DNA from: Verrucomicrobiota bacterium
Lineage (GTDB): Bacteria; Verrucomicrobiota; Verrucomicrobiia; Limisphaerales; JACRJZ01
NCBI GenBank assembly: GCA_016219875.1
Contig: JACRJZ010000015.1
Coordinates: forward strand, 1 to 64,000
Length of the DNA stretch: 64,000 nucleotides
Reading direction: 5' to 3'
Below, piece by piece: positions 15,482 to 28,398 of the stretch (within the stretch, counting starts at the first letter, position 1; every line of letters begins with the position of its first letter). The notes below the pieces were generated by a model. That model worked only from the letters and a program-made list of their open reading frames with translations. It was not told the origin of the DNA and did not search any database. A program made the translations under genes and the position numbers.

Positions 15482-17677
15482 ATGGACTCGAGCAAGACTG
15501 ACCTGTCGAAGCAATCGTTCAACGCCCCGGAGATCAAACTCCACTTCCTCGACTACTGGCGGATCATCCGCATCCGCAAGACGGTCATCCTCGCAGTCTT
15601 CCTGCTCGTCGCGCTCACCACCACCCTCGTCACTTTCATTCTGCCCGAGCGCTACTCCAGCACCGTCCGCATCCAGGTCGAGAAGGAAGCGCCCGATGTC
15701 GCGGCCCTGACCACGCAGCCGATGGCCGGAATGATGTATGACCCGTACTGGATCCAAACGGAGTTTGAAAAGATCGGCTCCAAGAAGGTCATGTACAAAG
15801 TCATTGAGAAGCTGAACCTGAACCGTGAGTGGGCCAAGAAATACAAGGAGTCCGGCGACCTGCGCACCGAACTCACCTACATGATCCTCAAGAGTGACCT
15901 CGACATCCGCCAGGCCCGCAACACCAGCCTCATCGAGATCAGCGTCCGCAGCGAGAAGCCCGGCGAAGCCGCACTGATCGCCAACACGATTGCCGACGTG
16001 TACCGGGATGTGCGCATCAAGAATCGCCAGGAAGTGACGGAAAGAGGCATCGCGGTGCTCAGGGAGCAGTACGACAACCAGTCCATGGCGGTTTCGAACA
16101 AGCAGGCGGAAGTGAACGGACTCAAGGACAAGTTGGCCATCAGCGACTCCGAAGCGGCCAGCCCCTACCAGACTTCGACGATGGAGCCTGAAACCCTGCG
16201 GCGCATCGAGGCCTCCCGTCTCGAAGCGCAGGCCCGGTTGGCCAGCATTCGCACGGCCTACGACAAGATGACCAATCTGAGTCCCGATGAGTTGAAGCAG
16301 ACCATCAACGTCGTCTATCCGGACACGCAGCTTGAGGAACTGCTGCGCAACGAGAAGGAAGCGGAACAGAAACTGGCTGCATTGAAAGCCACTTTGGGCG
16401 CCAACAACCTCCAACTTCAAGAGGCCAATAATCTTTACGAAACCGTGACCAATCAGGTCAGCAAGCGCCTCCGCGGCGTCATGACGGGACTCAAGAACAA
16501 AGTCGATGCCATGCAGGCCGAAGTGAACGAACTGATCACGCAGGTGGAATCCGCCAAGACCAACGACATCAAGAAGTCCATCGAGCGCCGTCCCTACTTC
16601 ATGGCGAAGCGCGACCTGGAAACCCTGCAACTCCTCCGTGACAAGCTCCAGATGCAGATCATCGCCCAGGAAATCGACTCCAAGATCCCCAAGAGCATGA
16701 TTGTGGAGGTCGTCGATCAGGCCGAGCCGGGCCTGCGGCCGGTCAAGCCGAACAAGACCATGAACATCTCCCTCGGCATCATCGTGGGCCTGTTGATCGG
16801 CGTGGGCCTCGCCTTCTTCATCGAGTACCTGGACACCAGCGTGAAGACCATCGACGACGTCGAGCGCGCCCTGCAGGCCCCGGTGTTGGGCGTCATCCCG
16901 CAGAACGTCGGCCTGTTGCACGAAGAGGGGCCGGACAGCCCCCACGCCGAGGCCTACCGCGTCTTGCGCACCAACGTGCTCTTCTCGCGCAAGGATCCCA
17001 AGCTCAACACCATCACCGTGATCTCCGGCGGTGCGGGCGAAGGCAAGTCCACCACGCTGTTCAACTTGGCCATCGTTTTCGCCCAGAACGGGCAGCGCGT
17101 CTTGATCGTGGACTCGGACTTGCGCCGCCCCTCCATCCACAAATTCTTCCGCGTGAACAACACCGTCGGGCTGACCAGCTTCCTCATGCGACAGAACTCG
17201 CTGGAGGAGTCGATCCAGACCACCAGCATTCCCACGCTGGATTTCATGCCCAGCGGCAAGCTCCCCAGCAGTTCGCTCGGCATCCTCAGTTCCGCCCAAA
17301 TGAAAGAGATGGTCCGCGACCTCAAACGGCGTTACGACTTCGTCTTCTTCGACTCCCCGCCGATCATGGGCGTGAGCGACGCTTCGATCCTGGCCAGCGA
17401 AGTCGATATGGTGCTCCAGGTCATCCAGTATCGCCGCTACCCGCAGCCCATGACCATCCGCGCCAAACAGATGGTCGAGAAGGTGGGCGGCAACCTGCTC
17501 GGCATCGTCCTCAACAACATCAACATGGCCCAGGACGAGAACTATTATTACTACAGCGGTTACTACTACGACTACTACTCGCGCAGCTACGACGAGTACG
17601 AGTACTCCAGCAAAGAGAGCAAGTCCGGAGACAAGTCCGCCGCGGACGAGAAACTGGAGCTCAAGTCAAAATACTGA
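15482..17677 (+). CDS. Polysaccharide biosynthesis tyrosine autokinase (Wzc-like BY-kinase)
   Basis: Wzz domain N-term; Walker A SGGAGEGKSTTLFNLA; VLIVDSDLRRPSIH; FVFFDSPPIMGVSDASIL; C-terminal Tyr cluster YYYYSGYYYDYYSRSYDEYEY. Confidence 0.93.
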   Translation: MDSSKTDLSKQSFNAPEIKLHFLDYWRIIRIRKTVILAVFLLVALTTTLVTFILPERYSSTVRIQVEKEAPDVAALTTQPMAGMMYDPYWIQTEFEKIGSKKVMYKVIEKLNLNREWAKKYKESGDLRTELTYMILKSDLDIRQARNTSLIEISVRSEKPGEAALIANTIADVYRDVRIKNRQEVTERGIAVLREQYDNQSMAVSNKQAEVNGLKDKLAISDSEAASPYQTSTMEPETLRRIEASRLEAQARLASIRTAYDKMTNLSPDELKQTINVVYPDTQLEELLRNEKEAEQKLAALKATLGANNLQLQEANNLYETVTNQVSKRLRGVMTGLKNKVDAMQAEVNELITQVESAKTNDIKKSIERRPYFMAKRDLETLQLLRDKLQMQIIAQEIDSKIPKSMIVEVVDQAEPGLRPVKPNKTMNISLGIIVGLLIGVGLAFFIEYLDTSVKTIDDVERALQAPVLGVIPQNVGLLHEEGPDSPHAEAYRVLRTNVLFSRKDPKLNTITVISGGAGEGKSTTLFNLAIVFAQNGQRVLIVDSDLRRPSIHKFFRVNNTVGLTSFLMRQNSLEESIQTTSIPTLDFMPSGKLPSSSLGILSSAQMKEMVRDLKRRYDFVFFDSPPIMGVSDASILASEVDMVLQVIQYRRYPQPMTIRAKQMVEKVGGNLLGIVLNNINMAQDENYYYYSGYYYDYYSRSYDEYEYSSKESKSGDKSAADEKLELKSKY

Positions 17678-17714
17678 TTGTCACCGGCCACCGTCGTTGC
17701 TAAGGGATTGCCAC

Positions 17715-18296
17715 ATGAAATTGAACTGGATTGGCGCGCTGGGCGGACTGCTGGCGGCGGTTTTTTTGGCGGGGTGTGGCACGACGCACCCGCCCCAAAG
17801 CCGGCCCCCCTGCGCGGTGGATGAGTTGCATCCGGGAGACATGGTGACGGTCACGTTCTCAGACTTGGCTCCCCCTGGCATTCCAGAACTCAGGGCCCGC
17901 GTCAAAGAAGACGGCACCATCACGTTGCCGATGAACAAGAGCGTGGTGGTCACCCGGAAGACCATCGGCATGTTGGAGAAAGAAGTCGTCACCAACTACG
18001 TGCCGCACATCTACAAGCAACTGACCGCCACGATCAAGGCCGAAGACCGCAACTACTCCGTGGGGGGCGAAGTCAAGTTCCCGGCCCGGCAGCAGTACCT
18101 GGGGCCGACGACCGTTCTCCGGGCCATCCAGTCCTGCGGGGACTTCACGGACTTTGCCAGTCGAAAAAAAGTGGAGTTGATGGGCGCCGACGGCTCACGG
18201 ATCATCGTGGACTGCATCAAAGCACGCAAGGATTCCCGGTACGACGTGCCGGTGTGCCCCGGGGATGCGATCAATGTTCCTCGGCGTAACATTTAG
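17715..18296 (+). CDS. Polysaccharide export lipoprotein (Wza/SLBB-like)
   Basis: Lipobox LAAVFLAGCG; LHPGDMVTVTFSD; VKEDGTITLPM; YSVGGEVKFPARQQYLGPTTVLRAIQSCGDFTDFASRKKVELM. Confidence 0.88.
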   Translation: MKLNWIGALGGLLAAVFLAGCGTTHPPQSRPPCAVDELHPGDMVTVTFSDLAPPGIPELRARVKEDGTITLPMNKSVVVTRKTIGMLEKEVVTNYVPHIYKQLTATIKAEDRNYSVGGEVKFPARQQYLGPTTVLRAIQSCGDFTDFASRKKVELMGADGSRIIVDCIKARKDSRYDVPVCPGDAINVPRRNI

Positions 18297-18685
18297 TGGT
18301 TCAACTCTCGATTCTCAACGTGGAGATGGCGGGCCGGAGCACCTTGGCCCGCCATTTTCCTTTTCAGGTGGGCCGGGCCGCGGAGTGTGGATTCGTCATT
18401 CAGGCTGACGGGGTTTGGGACCGCCACTTTGAGATCGATCTACAGGGCAGGGACGGCTTCTACCTGCAAGCCCGGCCAGGGGCGCTGGTTTCCGTCAACG
18501 GCCAGCCCATCGAGAACGTCCGCCTTCACAATGGAGACCTCATTGAGTTCGGGTCGGTCAAACTTCGATTCTGGCTGGCTGCGATCCGCCAACGGAGCTT
18601 GTGCCCGCGCGAGTGGCTGACTTGGCTCGCGCTGGGGTCGCTGCTGATCTTCCAACTGGTCCTCATCTACCGCCTGTCAGCGTGA
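18296..18685 (+). CDS. FHA-like domain protein with C-terminal TM helix
   Basis: FPFQVGRAAECGFVIQADGVWDRHFEI...VSVNGQPIENVRLHNGDLIEFGSVKLRF; GTG start overlapping upstream stop. Confidence 0.75.
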   Translation: MVQLSILNVEMAGRSTLARHFPFQVGRAAECGFVIQADGVWDRHFEIDLQGRDGFYLQARPGALVSVNGQPIENVRLHNGDLIEFGSVKLRFWLAAIRQRSLCPREWLTWLALGSLLIFQLVLIYRLSA

Positions 18686-18795
18686 GCTGGAGCCGACGCG
18701 GATCGCCCTACACGCGGGCCGTCTGACGCGTGGAAAGCGGGAAAGGAACCGGCCTGGAAGTTGCGCGGGCCACAGCCTGGCATCGACGCGGGGGC

Positions 18796-18831
18796 AAAAA
18801 CAAAACGACCCACCCTTCCGGGCGGGTCGTT
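18796..18831 (-). terminator. Rho-independent terminator
   Basis: On the minus strand AACGACCCGCCCGGAAGGGTGGGTCGTTTTGTTTTT downstream of the PEP-CTERM gene. Confidence 0.75.
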
Positions 18832-18854
18832 CCAGGAACAACAGACTTGGAGGT

Positions 18855-19547
18855 TTAAGCCTTCCGGCGGCGGAGCATCCACCAAAGCATTGGCAGACCC
18901 GCCAGCAACAGCAGATGCGAACTTGGCTCCGGCACGACACCCCAGACCCTCAGGTTCCACGAAACCAGAACCCCATCGCTGCCGGCCGAGAGATCGGACA
19001 GGAACAGCGTCCACTCACCGTTCGGGTCCAGACCTCTGAAAGAGGACAAGAGCGCCGTCCGCGGATCGGTGTCCACCACGAACGCCGGATCAATCTCACG
19101 GCCATCGGGCCGCCAACTGCCGGTCAGCGGACCACTCAGCGGGGTGGTGTCATTGCCGAACAACGTGTAGCGGTAGGTGTGGACATCGCCGGTGGCCGCG
19201 TCGTTGAAGGTCACGTTGTTGAAACCGGAATCCGAGTAGCCGAACGGGTTGCTGGCCGTTTTGCCGGGCCGGTTCAGCAGGACCGCGTAGCCCGAGCTGT
19301 GGCTCAGATAGGCGAAGTAGTCGCCGTTCCAGGCCCCGGAAGCACCCCCGGAAACCGTCAACGACACGGTGATGTTCGTGATCTGGACGATGGCCGAAGA
19401 AACGACCTGCCGGTTGGCCAAGCCGTTCGGGTCATTGTCGGGAATCGCCAGGCCCACACTGAAGTTGTAATTCGTAGTGTCGGCACGGGCCACCGTTCCG
19501 ATGCAGAGGAGAGCCGCCAGCGTCGCAGTCAGATTTGCGTTCTTCAT
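18855..19547 (-). CDS. PEP-CTERM protein with proprotein-convertase P-domain-like region
   Basis: Signal peptide MKNANLTATLAALLCIG; P-domain-like region ending GEWTLFLSDLSAGSDGVLVSWNLRVWG; C-term VPEPSSHLLLLAGLPMLWWMLRRRKA. Confidence 0.8.
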   Translation of the reverse strand: MKNANLTATLAALLCIGTVARADTTNYNFSVGLAIPDNDPNGLANRQVVSSAIVQITNITVSLTVSGGASGAWNGDYFAYLSHSSGYAVLLNRPGKTASNPFGYSDSGFNNVTFNDAATGDVHTYRYTLFGNDTTPLSGPLTGSWRPDGREIDPAFVVDTDPRTALLSSFRGLDPNGEWTLFLSDLSAGSDGVLVSWNLRVWGVVPEPSSHLLLLAGLPMLWWMLRRRKA

Positions 19548-19729
19548 AAAACACCCACAACTGAATATTGGTCTCAGCAAGCGGCGCGAGATTGGTTTCA
19601 AACGGTTACGAAGTCAAGTCTTTTGGCGGCTTCTTTTCGGGCCTCCATTCGTCGGTCCAAAGTGCTGAACGCGGGGGCGCGTTCGGCCACCTCCAGGGCG
19701 GACGTGCTCCCCCACTTCGGAATTTCGCT

Positions 19730-22261
19730 TCATCGCAGCAACGCCTCCTGCACCGCGAGGATTTGCCGCGCCACCAGCCAGCGATACACGTCGAACTCCT
19801 CCGGTGACCAGAGATCGTCGTGCTTGTATTTCGGCTGCACGCGGATGGCGTTCCAGACTTGCTGAAGCTCTTGCTCGGCGGTCGTCGCAGCCGCGCGCGC
19901 GGCGGCCCGGGGACTCGCCTTCGCCTTCCCGATGAGTTGCTCCAGCGTGAAGAGGTAGCGGTGGTCGTCGTAGCCTTCGCGATAGGCCTCCCACATCGCG
20001 ACGGGCATCGGGGTGCCGTCGGGTTCGTGGCGGTTGAAAAAGTCCATCGAGGAGCCGTCGAGGTAGTTGAACGGATCGCCCACGGTCCACGAGTAAATCC
20101 AGGGGATCAGCACGCGGAAGCCGGAGCGCCAGAAGCCGAAGCCGTAAGTCATCCGTGCGCCGGCCACGGGCGTATGGTCGTTCTCGCCGTTGACGTGGTT
20201 GGGGTAGCACCAGTACTCGACGCTGTGGGCCTTGCTGTCAGCCAGGACCGTCTCACGGTCGGGCGCGAACGGCTGCGTACACCACACGTCCACGTAAGGC
20301 CGCAACGGCTCGAACTGGTCGTGCGTCGGATCGGCGGTGATGTAGGTGCGCACGCCGGCGGCTTTGCAGGCCCGGAGCACTTTGAGCATAAAGTTGACGG
20401 ACGCGGCATCGGTGCTCGGCTCGTCCACCGGATAGTAAAGAAACTCCGGCCAGCCGCGGGCTGTGCGCTCGGCGTCGATGGCGCGGACCATCGCGGTGAT
20501 CTCGCGGCTGAACGCCTCGGGCGGGTCCTTCACGCCGCGCAAGTGCGAGCCGTAGCGTTCCTTCACGTGTTTTTCGTACACGCCGTCGGTGTTGATGCTC
20601 ATCACGACTGGCCCGCGGAATCCGTGCTGGCGCCACAACTCCAGCTTCGCCGCCAGCAGGTCCCAGTTGAATTTGAACTGTCCCGCGGCGTCGGCGGGCG
20701 GACTGTAGCAACTGAGCGTGACGTTCCGCGTGCCGTGCGCGGCCATGTCGGCGTGCTCCAAGTCAGCACGACGCCGGAAATGCTCGCGGGAAACCCCGTC
20801 CTCCGCGCCGGCCATCGAGTCGTACGGGTGCCGGTAGTAGATGCCGAACAGCTTGGCCGGATCGTCGCGAAGGTGGATGGGCAGGACACGGAGTTGAATC
20901 GGGACCGTCGCCGAGCCGCTGGCGGAGGTGAACTCAATCTGGCCGGTGTATTGGCCGGGCGGCGCGTTGGACGGGACGTGAAGCGTCAGCCAGAAGCGGG
21001 CGTTTTCGTTCGCGACCAAATCGCCGCCATCGAACCGCTCCAGAATGTCCGGCACCACGCGATAGCGATGCCGGACGGTGTAGTTGGGCCGCGCGAGTTG
21101 GTAGCGCACCTTGCGCACCTCAATGGCGCCGGCCGGCACGGGACCGATGTCCGTCACGCGCACCCGCACGCCAGCCAGGTCGCGCAGCGGTAAAACGATG
21201 AAGTTCGCCGGCTCGAATTCGCCCGGACAGGCGAAGAGCCGCAATGTGGGACCGAGTTCCTCCGCGCGCGGTTTCGTGCGGGGATAGACGCAATCCAGGT
21301 AGTGGCGCGAATAGACCACGAACCCGCGTCGCTGGTCCGCCTCGGTCAACGGCGGCATCGGGCCGGTTTCCGGTTCCGGGTCCGCTTTCCACTTCGCCCA
21401 CTCCTCCGGCGGGAGCCGCCACGTCGCGGCCTCGAACGGCTTGAGGAATTCCCGCTCGACCCGCTCGCGCTGGGCCACGGGCCAGGCCAGGATCGCGCTG
21501 CACACCCACTTGCTGCGCGGATGGAACTCGACCGCCAACGGGGCGTTGCCCACCGTGGTCTTGAAACGCAATGACCGAAACTGGTAGCCGCCCTCGATCT
21601 GCACCCGCTGCTCCGTGAGGCCCACGCGCACGGTGAAGTCGAAGAATTGGCCGCGGAACGGCTCGCTCGCGCCGCAGACGACATAGACCTCGTAGTCGCC
21701 TGGGGCCGCTTTGATGACGAACGCGTTGCTGGTGCTGCCGACGATGCAATCCTCCGTGATGGGATTAGTCCAGATCGGCGGCGGCTCTTCGGTGCCGCGG
21801 CTGCGGTTCGGCACCGTGTTGGTGTAAGCGCGGGCGTAGGCGCGCAGACCTTCTTTCGTTCGCCAGCCGAACGACGCTGTTTCGGAGAACTGGCTGGACG
21901 GCGTGGCGCGCGTGCAGCCCGGCCAGACCGCCGACTGTGCGGTGCCGAAGTCGAAGAACAATTCTGCGCCGCACACCTGCATCGCCACCGCAGCAAGGCA
22001 GAAGGCAAAAGGCCAAAGGCAAGAAAGAGGTCCCTCACGGAATTTCCGGGAACCTGCGCGAGCGACGGGAGTGAGGGCTGCGGCAGGCTTCAGACCAAAG
22101 CCCCAAGCCTTCACCCTGACCCTCTCCCGTCCGACGGGAGAGGGAACGCGCGGCACGCCCTCGTCGCCGGCGGACGCTTGCTTCGTCAAGACGCCTGATC
22201 GGTTCTCCCTCTCCCATCGGATGGGAGAGGGTCGGGGTGAGGGAATTGGCTCGCGATTCAT
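19730..22261 (-). CDS. DUF4091-type secreted carbohydrate-related protein; N-terminus largely repeat-encoded
   Basis: C-terminal RMTYGFGFWRSGFRVLIPWIYSWTVGDPFNYLDGSS... and WEAYREGYDDHRYLFTLEQL; ATG at 22261 overlaps the upstream stop (ATGA); start uncertain. Confidence 0.7.
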   Translation of the reverse strand: MNREPIPSPRPSPIRWERENRSGVLTKQASAGDEGVPRVPSPVGRERVRVKAWGFGLKPAAALTPVARAGSRKFREGPLSCLWPFAFCLAAVAMQVCGAELFFDFGTAQSAVWPGCTRATPSSQFSETASFGWRTKEGLRAYARAYTNTVPNRSRGTEEPPPIWTNPITEDCIVGSTSNAFVIKAAPGDYEVYVVCGASEPFRGQFFDFTVRVGLTEQRVQIEGGYQFRSLRFKTTVGNAPLAVEFHPRSKWVCSAILAWPVAQRERVEREFLKPFEAATWRLPPEEWAKWKADPEPETGPMPPLTEADQRRGFVVYSRHYLDCVYPRTKPRAEELGPTLRLFACPGEFEPANFIVLPLRDLAGVRVRVTDIGPVPAGAIEVRKVRYQLARPNYTVRHRYRVVPDILERFDGGDLVANENARFWLTLHVPSNAPPGQYTGQIEFTSASGSATVPIQLRVLPIHLRDDPAKLFGIYYRHPYDSMAGAEDGVSREHFRRRADLEHADMAAHGTRNVTLSCYSPPADAAGQFKFNWDLLAAKLELWRQHGFRGPVVMSINTDGVYEKHVKERYGSHLRGVKDPPEAFSREITAMVRAIDAERTARGWPEFLYYPVDEPSTDAASVNFMLKVLRACKAAGVRTYITADPTHDQFEPLRPYVDVWCTQPFAPDRETVLADSKAHSVEYWCYPNHVNGENDHTPVAGARMTYGFGFWRSGFRVLIPWIYSWTVGDPFNYLDGSSMDFFNRHEPDGTPMPVAMWEAYREGYDDHRYLFTLEQLIGKAKASPRAAARAAATTAEQELQQVWNAIRVQPKYKHDDLWSPEEFDVYRWLVARQILAVQEALLR
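21995..22022. repeat. Heptamer array AAGGCAA
   Basis: AAGGCAG AAGGCAA AAGGCCA AAGGCAA. Confidence 0.75.
22109..22241. repeat. Paired REP-like palindromes (CCCTCTCCC...GGGAGAGGG)
   Basis: CCCTCTCCCGTCCGACGGGAGAGGG (22120-22144) and CCCTCTCCCATCGGATGGGAGAGGG (22207-22231), outer sequences also inverted. Confidence 0.85.
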
Positions 22262-23190
22262 GGCTTTGCTCCTTTCTCCGTCCACGGTGATTCGACCAGC
22301 CGCACGGAGGTGGTTCGCGGCGGGCCGTCTCCAATTTTTCCAACAAGCTCGTAGGCGCCCGCGTGCCACGGCCTCGCGCTAGGCTTAAGCACCAATCGCT
22401 GTGATCCGCGCTCCGTGGCGAGGACGGCGCGACCGACGGTTTCTCCGGCCCGCTTCAGTTCGCACACGATTTCCGCCCGCTCGCCCGCCTTCAGGCCGCT
22501 GAGGCGGAAACGCACGGGCAATCCGCCCGCGTCCGCAAACAGGACCGCCCGCTCCGGCGCGAATTCTACCAGCGTCGGCCGCGCCCAGCGCGTCAGCGCC
22601 AGATCGGCGATGCTGAACTCGACTTCGTCCTTGTGGCGATAGTTCGAGTCCGAAATGGAAAACATGATTTGTTGGACAGCGTCCGGTTTCGGCAAGCCGG
22701 CGATGGGAATCGAGAAGTTCACCCACTCGCCCTTCTTCAGTTCAGTGAGCGCCCGTGCCCAACTGCCTTCGGCCGCGTCCGTCCGAAGCAGCAACGTGAC
22801 CGGCGAGCCGGGCAGCTTGTCGCGCGTGGTGTCGGCGAACACACGGAACTCCAGGAAATCGTAGCCCGACCAGTCCCGCTCCGCGCCCTTGAGCGCGCGC
22901 CAGAGTCGCGGCCAACCGATGGGATACTTCGCCTCGCCGCCATAGTGGTCCACCGCGATGTGCCAGCGCATCGCCGCACTGGGGGACTTGACGCGGTTCG
23001 TCTCGGCTACCACGTCGGACTCGGCCGTGCTCCACACTGAGGCGGCCTTCCCGCCAAACAGCGGCAGCTTCTCCATGTCAGCCTGGCGGCTGGCGGATGA
23101 CGCAGCCGATGCGACTGAGAACAACATCAACGCAGGACTGGCGGCCAACAGCAGGCTGAGTGGCAGGCTCTGGTTCAAGGTGGTTTTCAT
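22258..23190 (-). CDS. Secreted protein, carbohydrate-binding-like (hypothetical)
   Basis: Signal peptide and beta-rich sequence; next to the DUF4091-type gene with ATGA overlap. Confidence 0.6.
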   Translation of the reverse strand: MKTTLNQSLPLSLLLAASPALMLFSVASAASSASRQADMEKLPLFGGKAASVWSTAESDVVAETNRVKSPSAAMRWHIAVDHYGGEAKYPIGWPRLWRALKGAERDWSGYDFLEFRVFADTTRDKLPGSPVTLLLRTDAAEGSWARALTELKKGEWVNFSIPIAGLPKPDAVQQIMFSISDSNYRHKDEVEFSIADLALTRWARPTLVEFAPERAVLFADAGGLPVRFRLSGLKAGERAEIVCELKRAGETVGRAVLATERGSQRLVLKPSARPWHAGAYELVGKIGDGPPRTTSVRLVESPWTEKGAKP

Positions 23191-23311
23191 CGGTCAAGGG
23201 CAGCGGCAATTTGGCGCGGGCTTCTTCGGTTCATAGCAGCGGCAGTTGGACGAGCGAACTGCGCGATTCCTTGATTTCTTTTTCAGCCCACGGTTCGCCG
23301 TGGTCCACGCC

Positions 23312-23989
23312 TCAAGAGGCCGGATTCCACACGGCCACTTCCGCGAGAGACTTGCGACGCAGGTTGGGAACCTCGGCGTCCAACGCCGGGTAGCCAACCG
23401 GGAAAAGGACGTACGGTTTTTCGTTCGGCGGACGACGCAGGATTTCGGACAAGAAGCCCATCGGGCTGGGCGTGTGCGGCAACGTGGCCAGCCCCATCCG
23501 ATGCACCGCCGCAATGAAGAACCCGCACGCGATGCCCACGCTTTCCTTCACGTAGTAGTTCTGGATCGACGCGCCGTTGGCGGCCACGCCGTGTTGCTCG
23601 GCAAAGACGACGACCAGCCACGGGGCGACTTCCAGATAGGGCTTCTCCCAGCGCGTGCCCAGCGGCCCGAGGGCTTCGATCCATTCGGCGGGGGCGCGTC
23701 CGCCTTCATAGAACCGGCGCTCCTCGGCTTCGGCGGCGAGGCGGATGGCGCGCTTCGTTGCCGCGTCGTCCACCGCCACGAAGCGCCACGGCTGGCGGTG
23801 GGCGCCCGAAGGCGCGGTCGAAGCGGTCGCGATGGCCAGTTCGATCAATTCCCGCGGCACTGGGTCCGGCGCGAACTGGCGCACGCTGCGGCGTTGTTCT
23901 ATCAAGGCGTGGAACTCGCGGGCGCGCTGGAGCATTTCGGTTTCGGGCAACCGCGCAGGGCGATAAGGAATGAATGACGGTTCAGTCAT
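23312..23989 (-). CDS. Nitroreductase family protein
   Basis: QRRSVRQFAPDPVPRELIELAIATASTAPSGAHRQPWRFVAV; GIACGFFIAAVHRMGLATLPHTPSPMGFL. Confidence 0.9.
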   Translation of the reverse strand: MTEPSFIPYRPARLPETEMLQRAREFHALIEQRRSVRQFAPDPVPRELIELAIATASTAPSGAHRQPWRFVAVDDAATKRAIRLAAEAEERRFYEGGRAPAEWIEALGPLGTRWEKPYLEVAPWLVVVFAEQHGVAANGASIQNYYVKESVGIACGFFIAAVHRMGLATLPHTPSPMGFLSEILRRPPNEKPYVLFPVGYPALDAEVPNLRRKSLAEVAVWNPAS

Positions 23990-25178
23990 GGCTCATTTGG
24001 GGAGCGTCCCCTTTCCCAAACCAGGTCTTCGCCAGGGCGTTGGTTTTGAAGAAATCCACCAACATCTTCGCCACTTTCGCCTGGCCAGATTGCGACGGAT
24101 GCGTGCCGTCGCTGGCGAGGTCTTCACGCTTCCAGACGAGGCCATCGCTCTTGCGCGGCGCGACCCCGTCGGTCCAAAGATACGGCCCCCACAAGAGCAG
24201 CGGACTTTTCACGGCACCTTTGGCCGCATCGTAGTTCAGCTTCGCCGCGCCCTTGATTTGCTCTTGAATGAGCCAGCGCACGGAGAAAGCGCTCTCGTAG
24301 GAGTACGGTTCAGGGTTCAAACCCGTCGTGGCATGGCCGGCAAAGATCCGGCTCGACAGGTAGGCCACGCGAAGGTTCGGGTAACGGTCCTTGGCCCGGT
24401 TGAGAATCGTCGCCATGCCGTCGGCCAGTTTGCGGGCGTGCGCAGGAAACTCGCCCCAACTGGCCGGCCCCATCTTGGCCTGCTTCAACCAGACGACCTG
24501 AACTTGCTGCGCGGTGACGCCGGCTTCCGTCAGCCTCTTGAGCGCAAGGTCCCACGGCGTGGCGTTGTTCGCGCGCGGGATCGGACGACCCTCGGCCCAA
24601 GCCATCACGTCCTGTCCGCCGAACGCGCCGTCCACAATGACAAGGTGCGGGTTTAGCGCGGCTTCGCGTCGCGCCAAGCGCATGAATTCGGAGTACTCCT
24701 GCGTAGTGTTCGACATGCCGATGGACAGCAGCACGATCTTGCCGTCGGGCGCGGGCTTACCTTCCGCGTCGAGCGGTTGGATTCGGGCCAGTTCACGGCG
24801 GGCCGCGGCGGCGTGGTCGGTCGGCGGCTCGTTGCGTCCCGCGCCGTAGAGGCCGCCGTCCTCGCCTTTGTATCGGTCGCTGGCGCTCATGTCGCAAAGC
24901 GGAACCAGGCCGGTCTTCTCGCCCGCAATCGCGCGCTCGCGGCCCTGCAACCCAGGTCCGCCGGGCTGTCCCGCCGACTCGCGCTGCTGCGTGCGCCGTG
25001 CCCCGACCGCCCTCTGGAGGTATTGCTGCTCGTCGGCGGAGAGCGTTTCCCCGCGCTGGCGCTTCTGCATCAACTGCCGGGCGCGCTGGAAGTCGATTGC
25101 GGATTCGGCGGACCAGTTGCTCGATGGCGCGGCAATCAATGCCACCAACAGACCGATCAAGAGAAGGCGAGGCTTCAT
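23982..25178 (-). CDS. Secreted hypothetical protein, possibly SGNH-hydrolase-like
   Basis: Signal peptide MKPRLLLIGLLVALIAAPSSNWSAE; KIVLLSIGMSNTTQEYSEF; SDGTHPSQSGQAKVAKML. Confidence 0.55.
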   Translation of the reverse strand: MKPRLLLIGLLVALIAAPSSNWSAESAIDFQRARQLMQKRQRGETLSADEQQYLQRAVGARRTQQRESAGQPGGPGLQGRERAIAGEKTGLVPLCDMSASDRYKGEDGGLYGAGRNEPPTDHAAAARRELARIQPLDAEGKPAPDGKIVLLSIGMSNTTQEYSEFMRLARREAALNPHLVIVDGAFGGQDVMAWAEGRPIPRANNATPWDLALKRLTEAGVTAQQVQVVWLKQAKMGPASWGEFPAHARKLADGMATILNRAKDRYPNLRVAYLSSRIFAGHATTGLNPEPYSYESAFSVRWLIQEQIKGAAKLNYDAAKGAVKSPLLLWGPYLWTDGVAPRKSDGLVWKREDLASDGTHPSQSGQAKVAKMLVDFFKTNALAKTWFGKGDAPQMSHD

Positions 25179-25225
25179 AGGAACCTCCCCTCCAAGACGC
25201 CGACCGAGAGGGCGAGGTTTCAGGT

Positions 25226-28243
<3,018 letters not shown>

Positions 28244-28398
28244 GAGTCGCGAACCTGGCGAGGCCAGGCCCCGGCGAGCTTAGATGGGACCGGCGGGGAA
28301 GGGAAGCCCGCCGTCGGAAAAGACGCGGAGAGCGTGGAAGTTTAGTTGCACTAACCGGAAGGCGAAGCTACTCTTCGGCCTGCGTTCAAATAAAAACT

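Noticed and set aside
15476-17299. 607-aa minus-strand ORF opposite the BY-kinase gene
   Set aside because: High-GC antisense shadow; plus-strand frame has clear Wzc/BY-kinase motifs.
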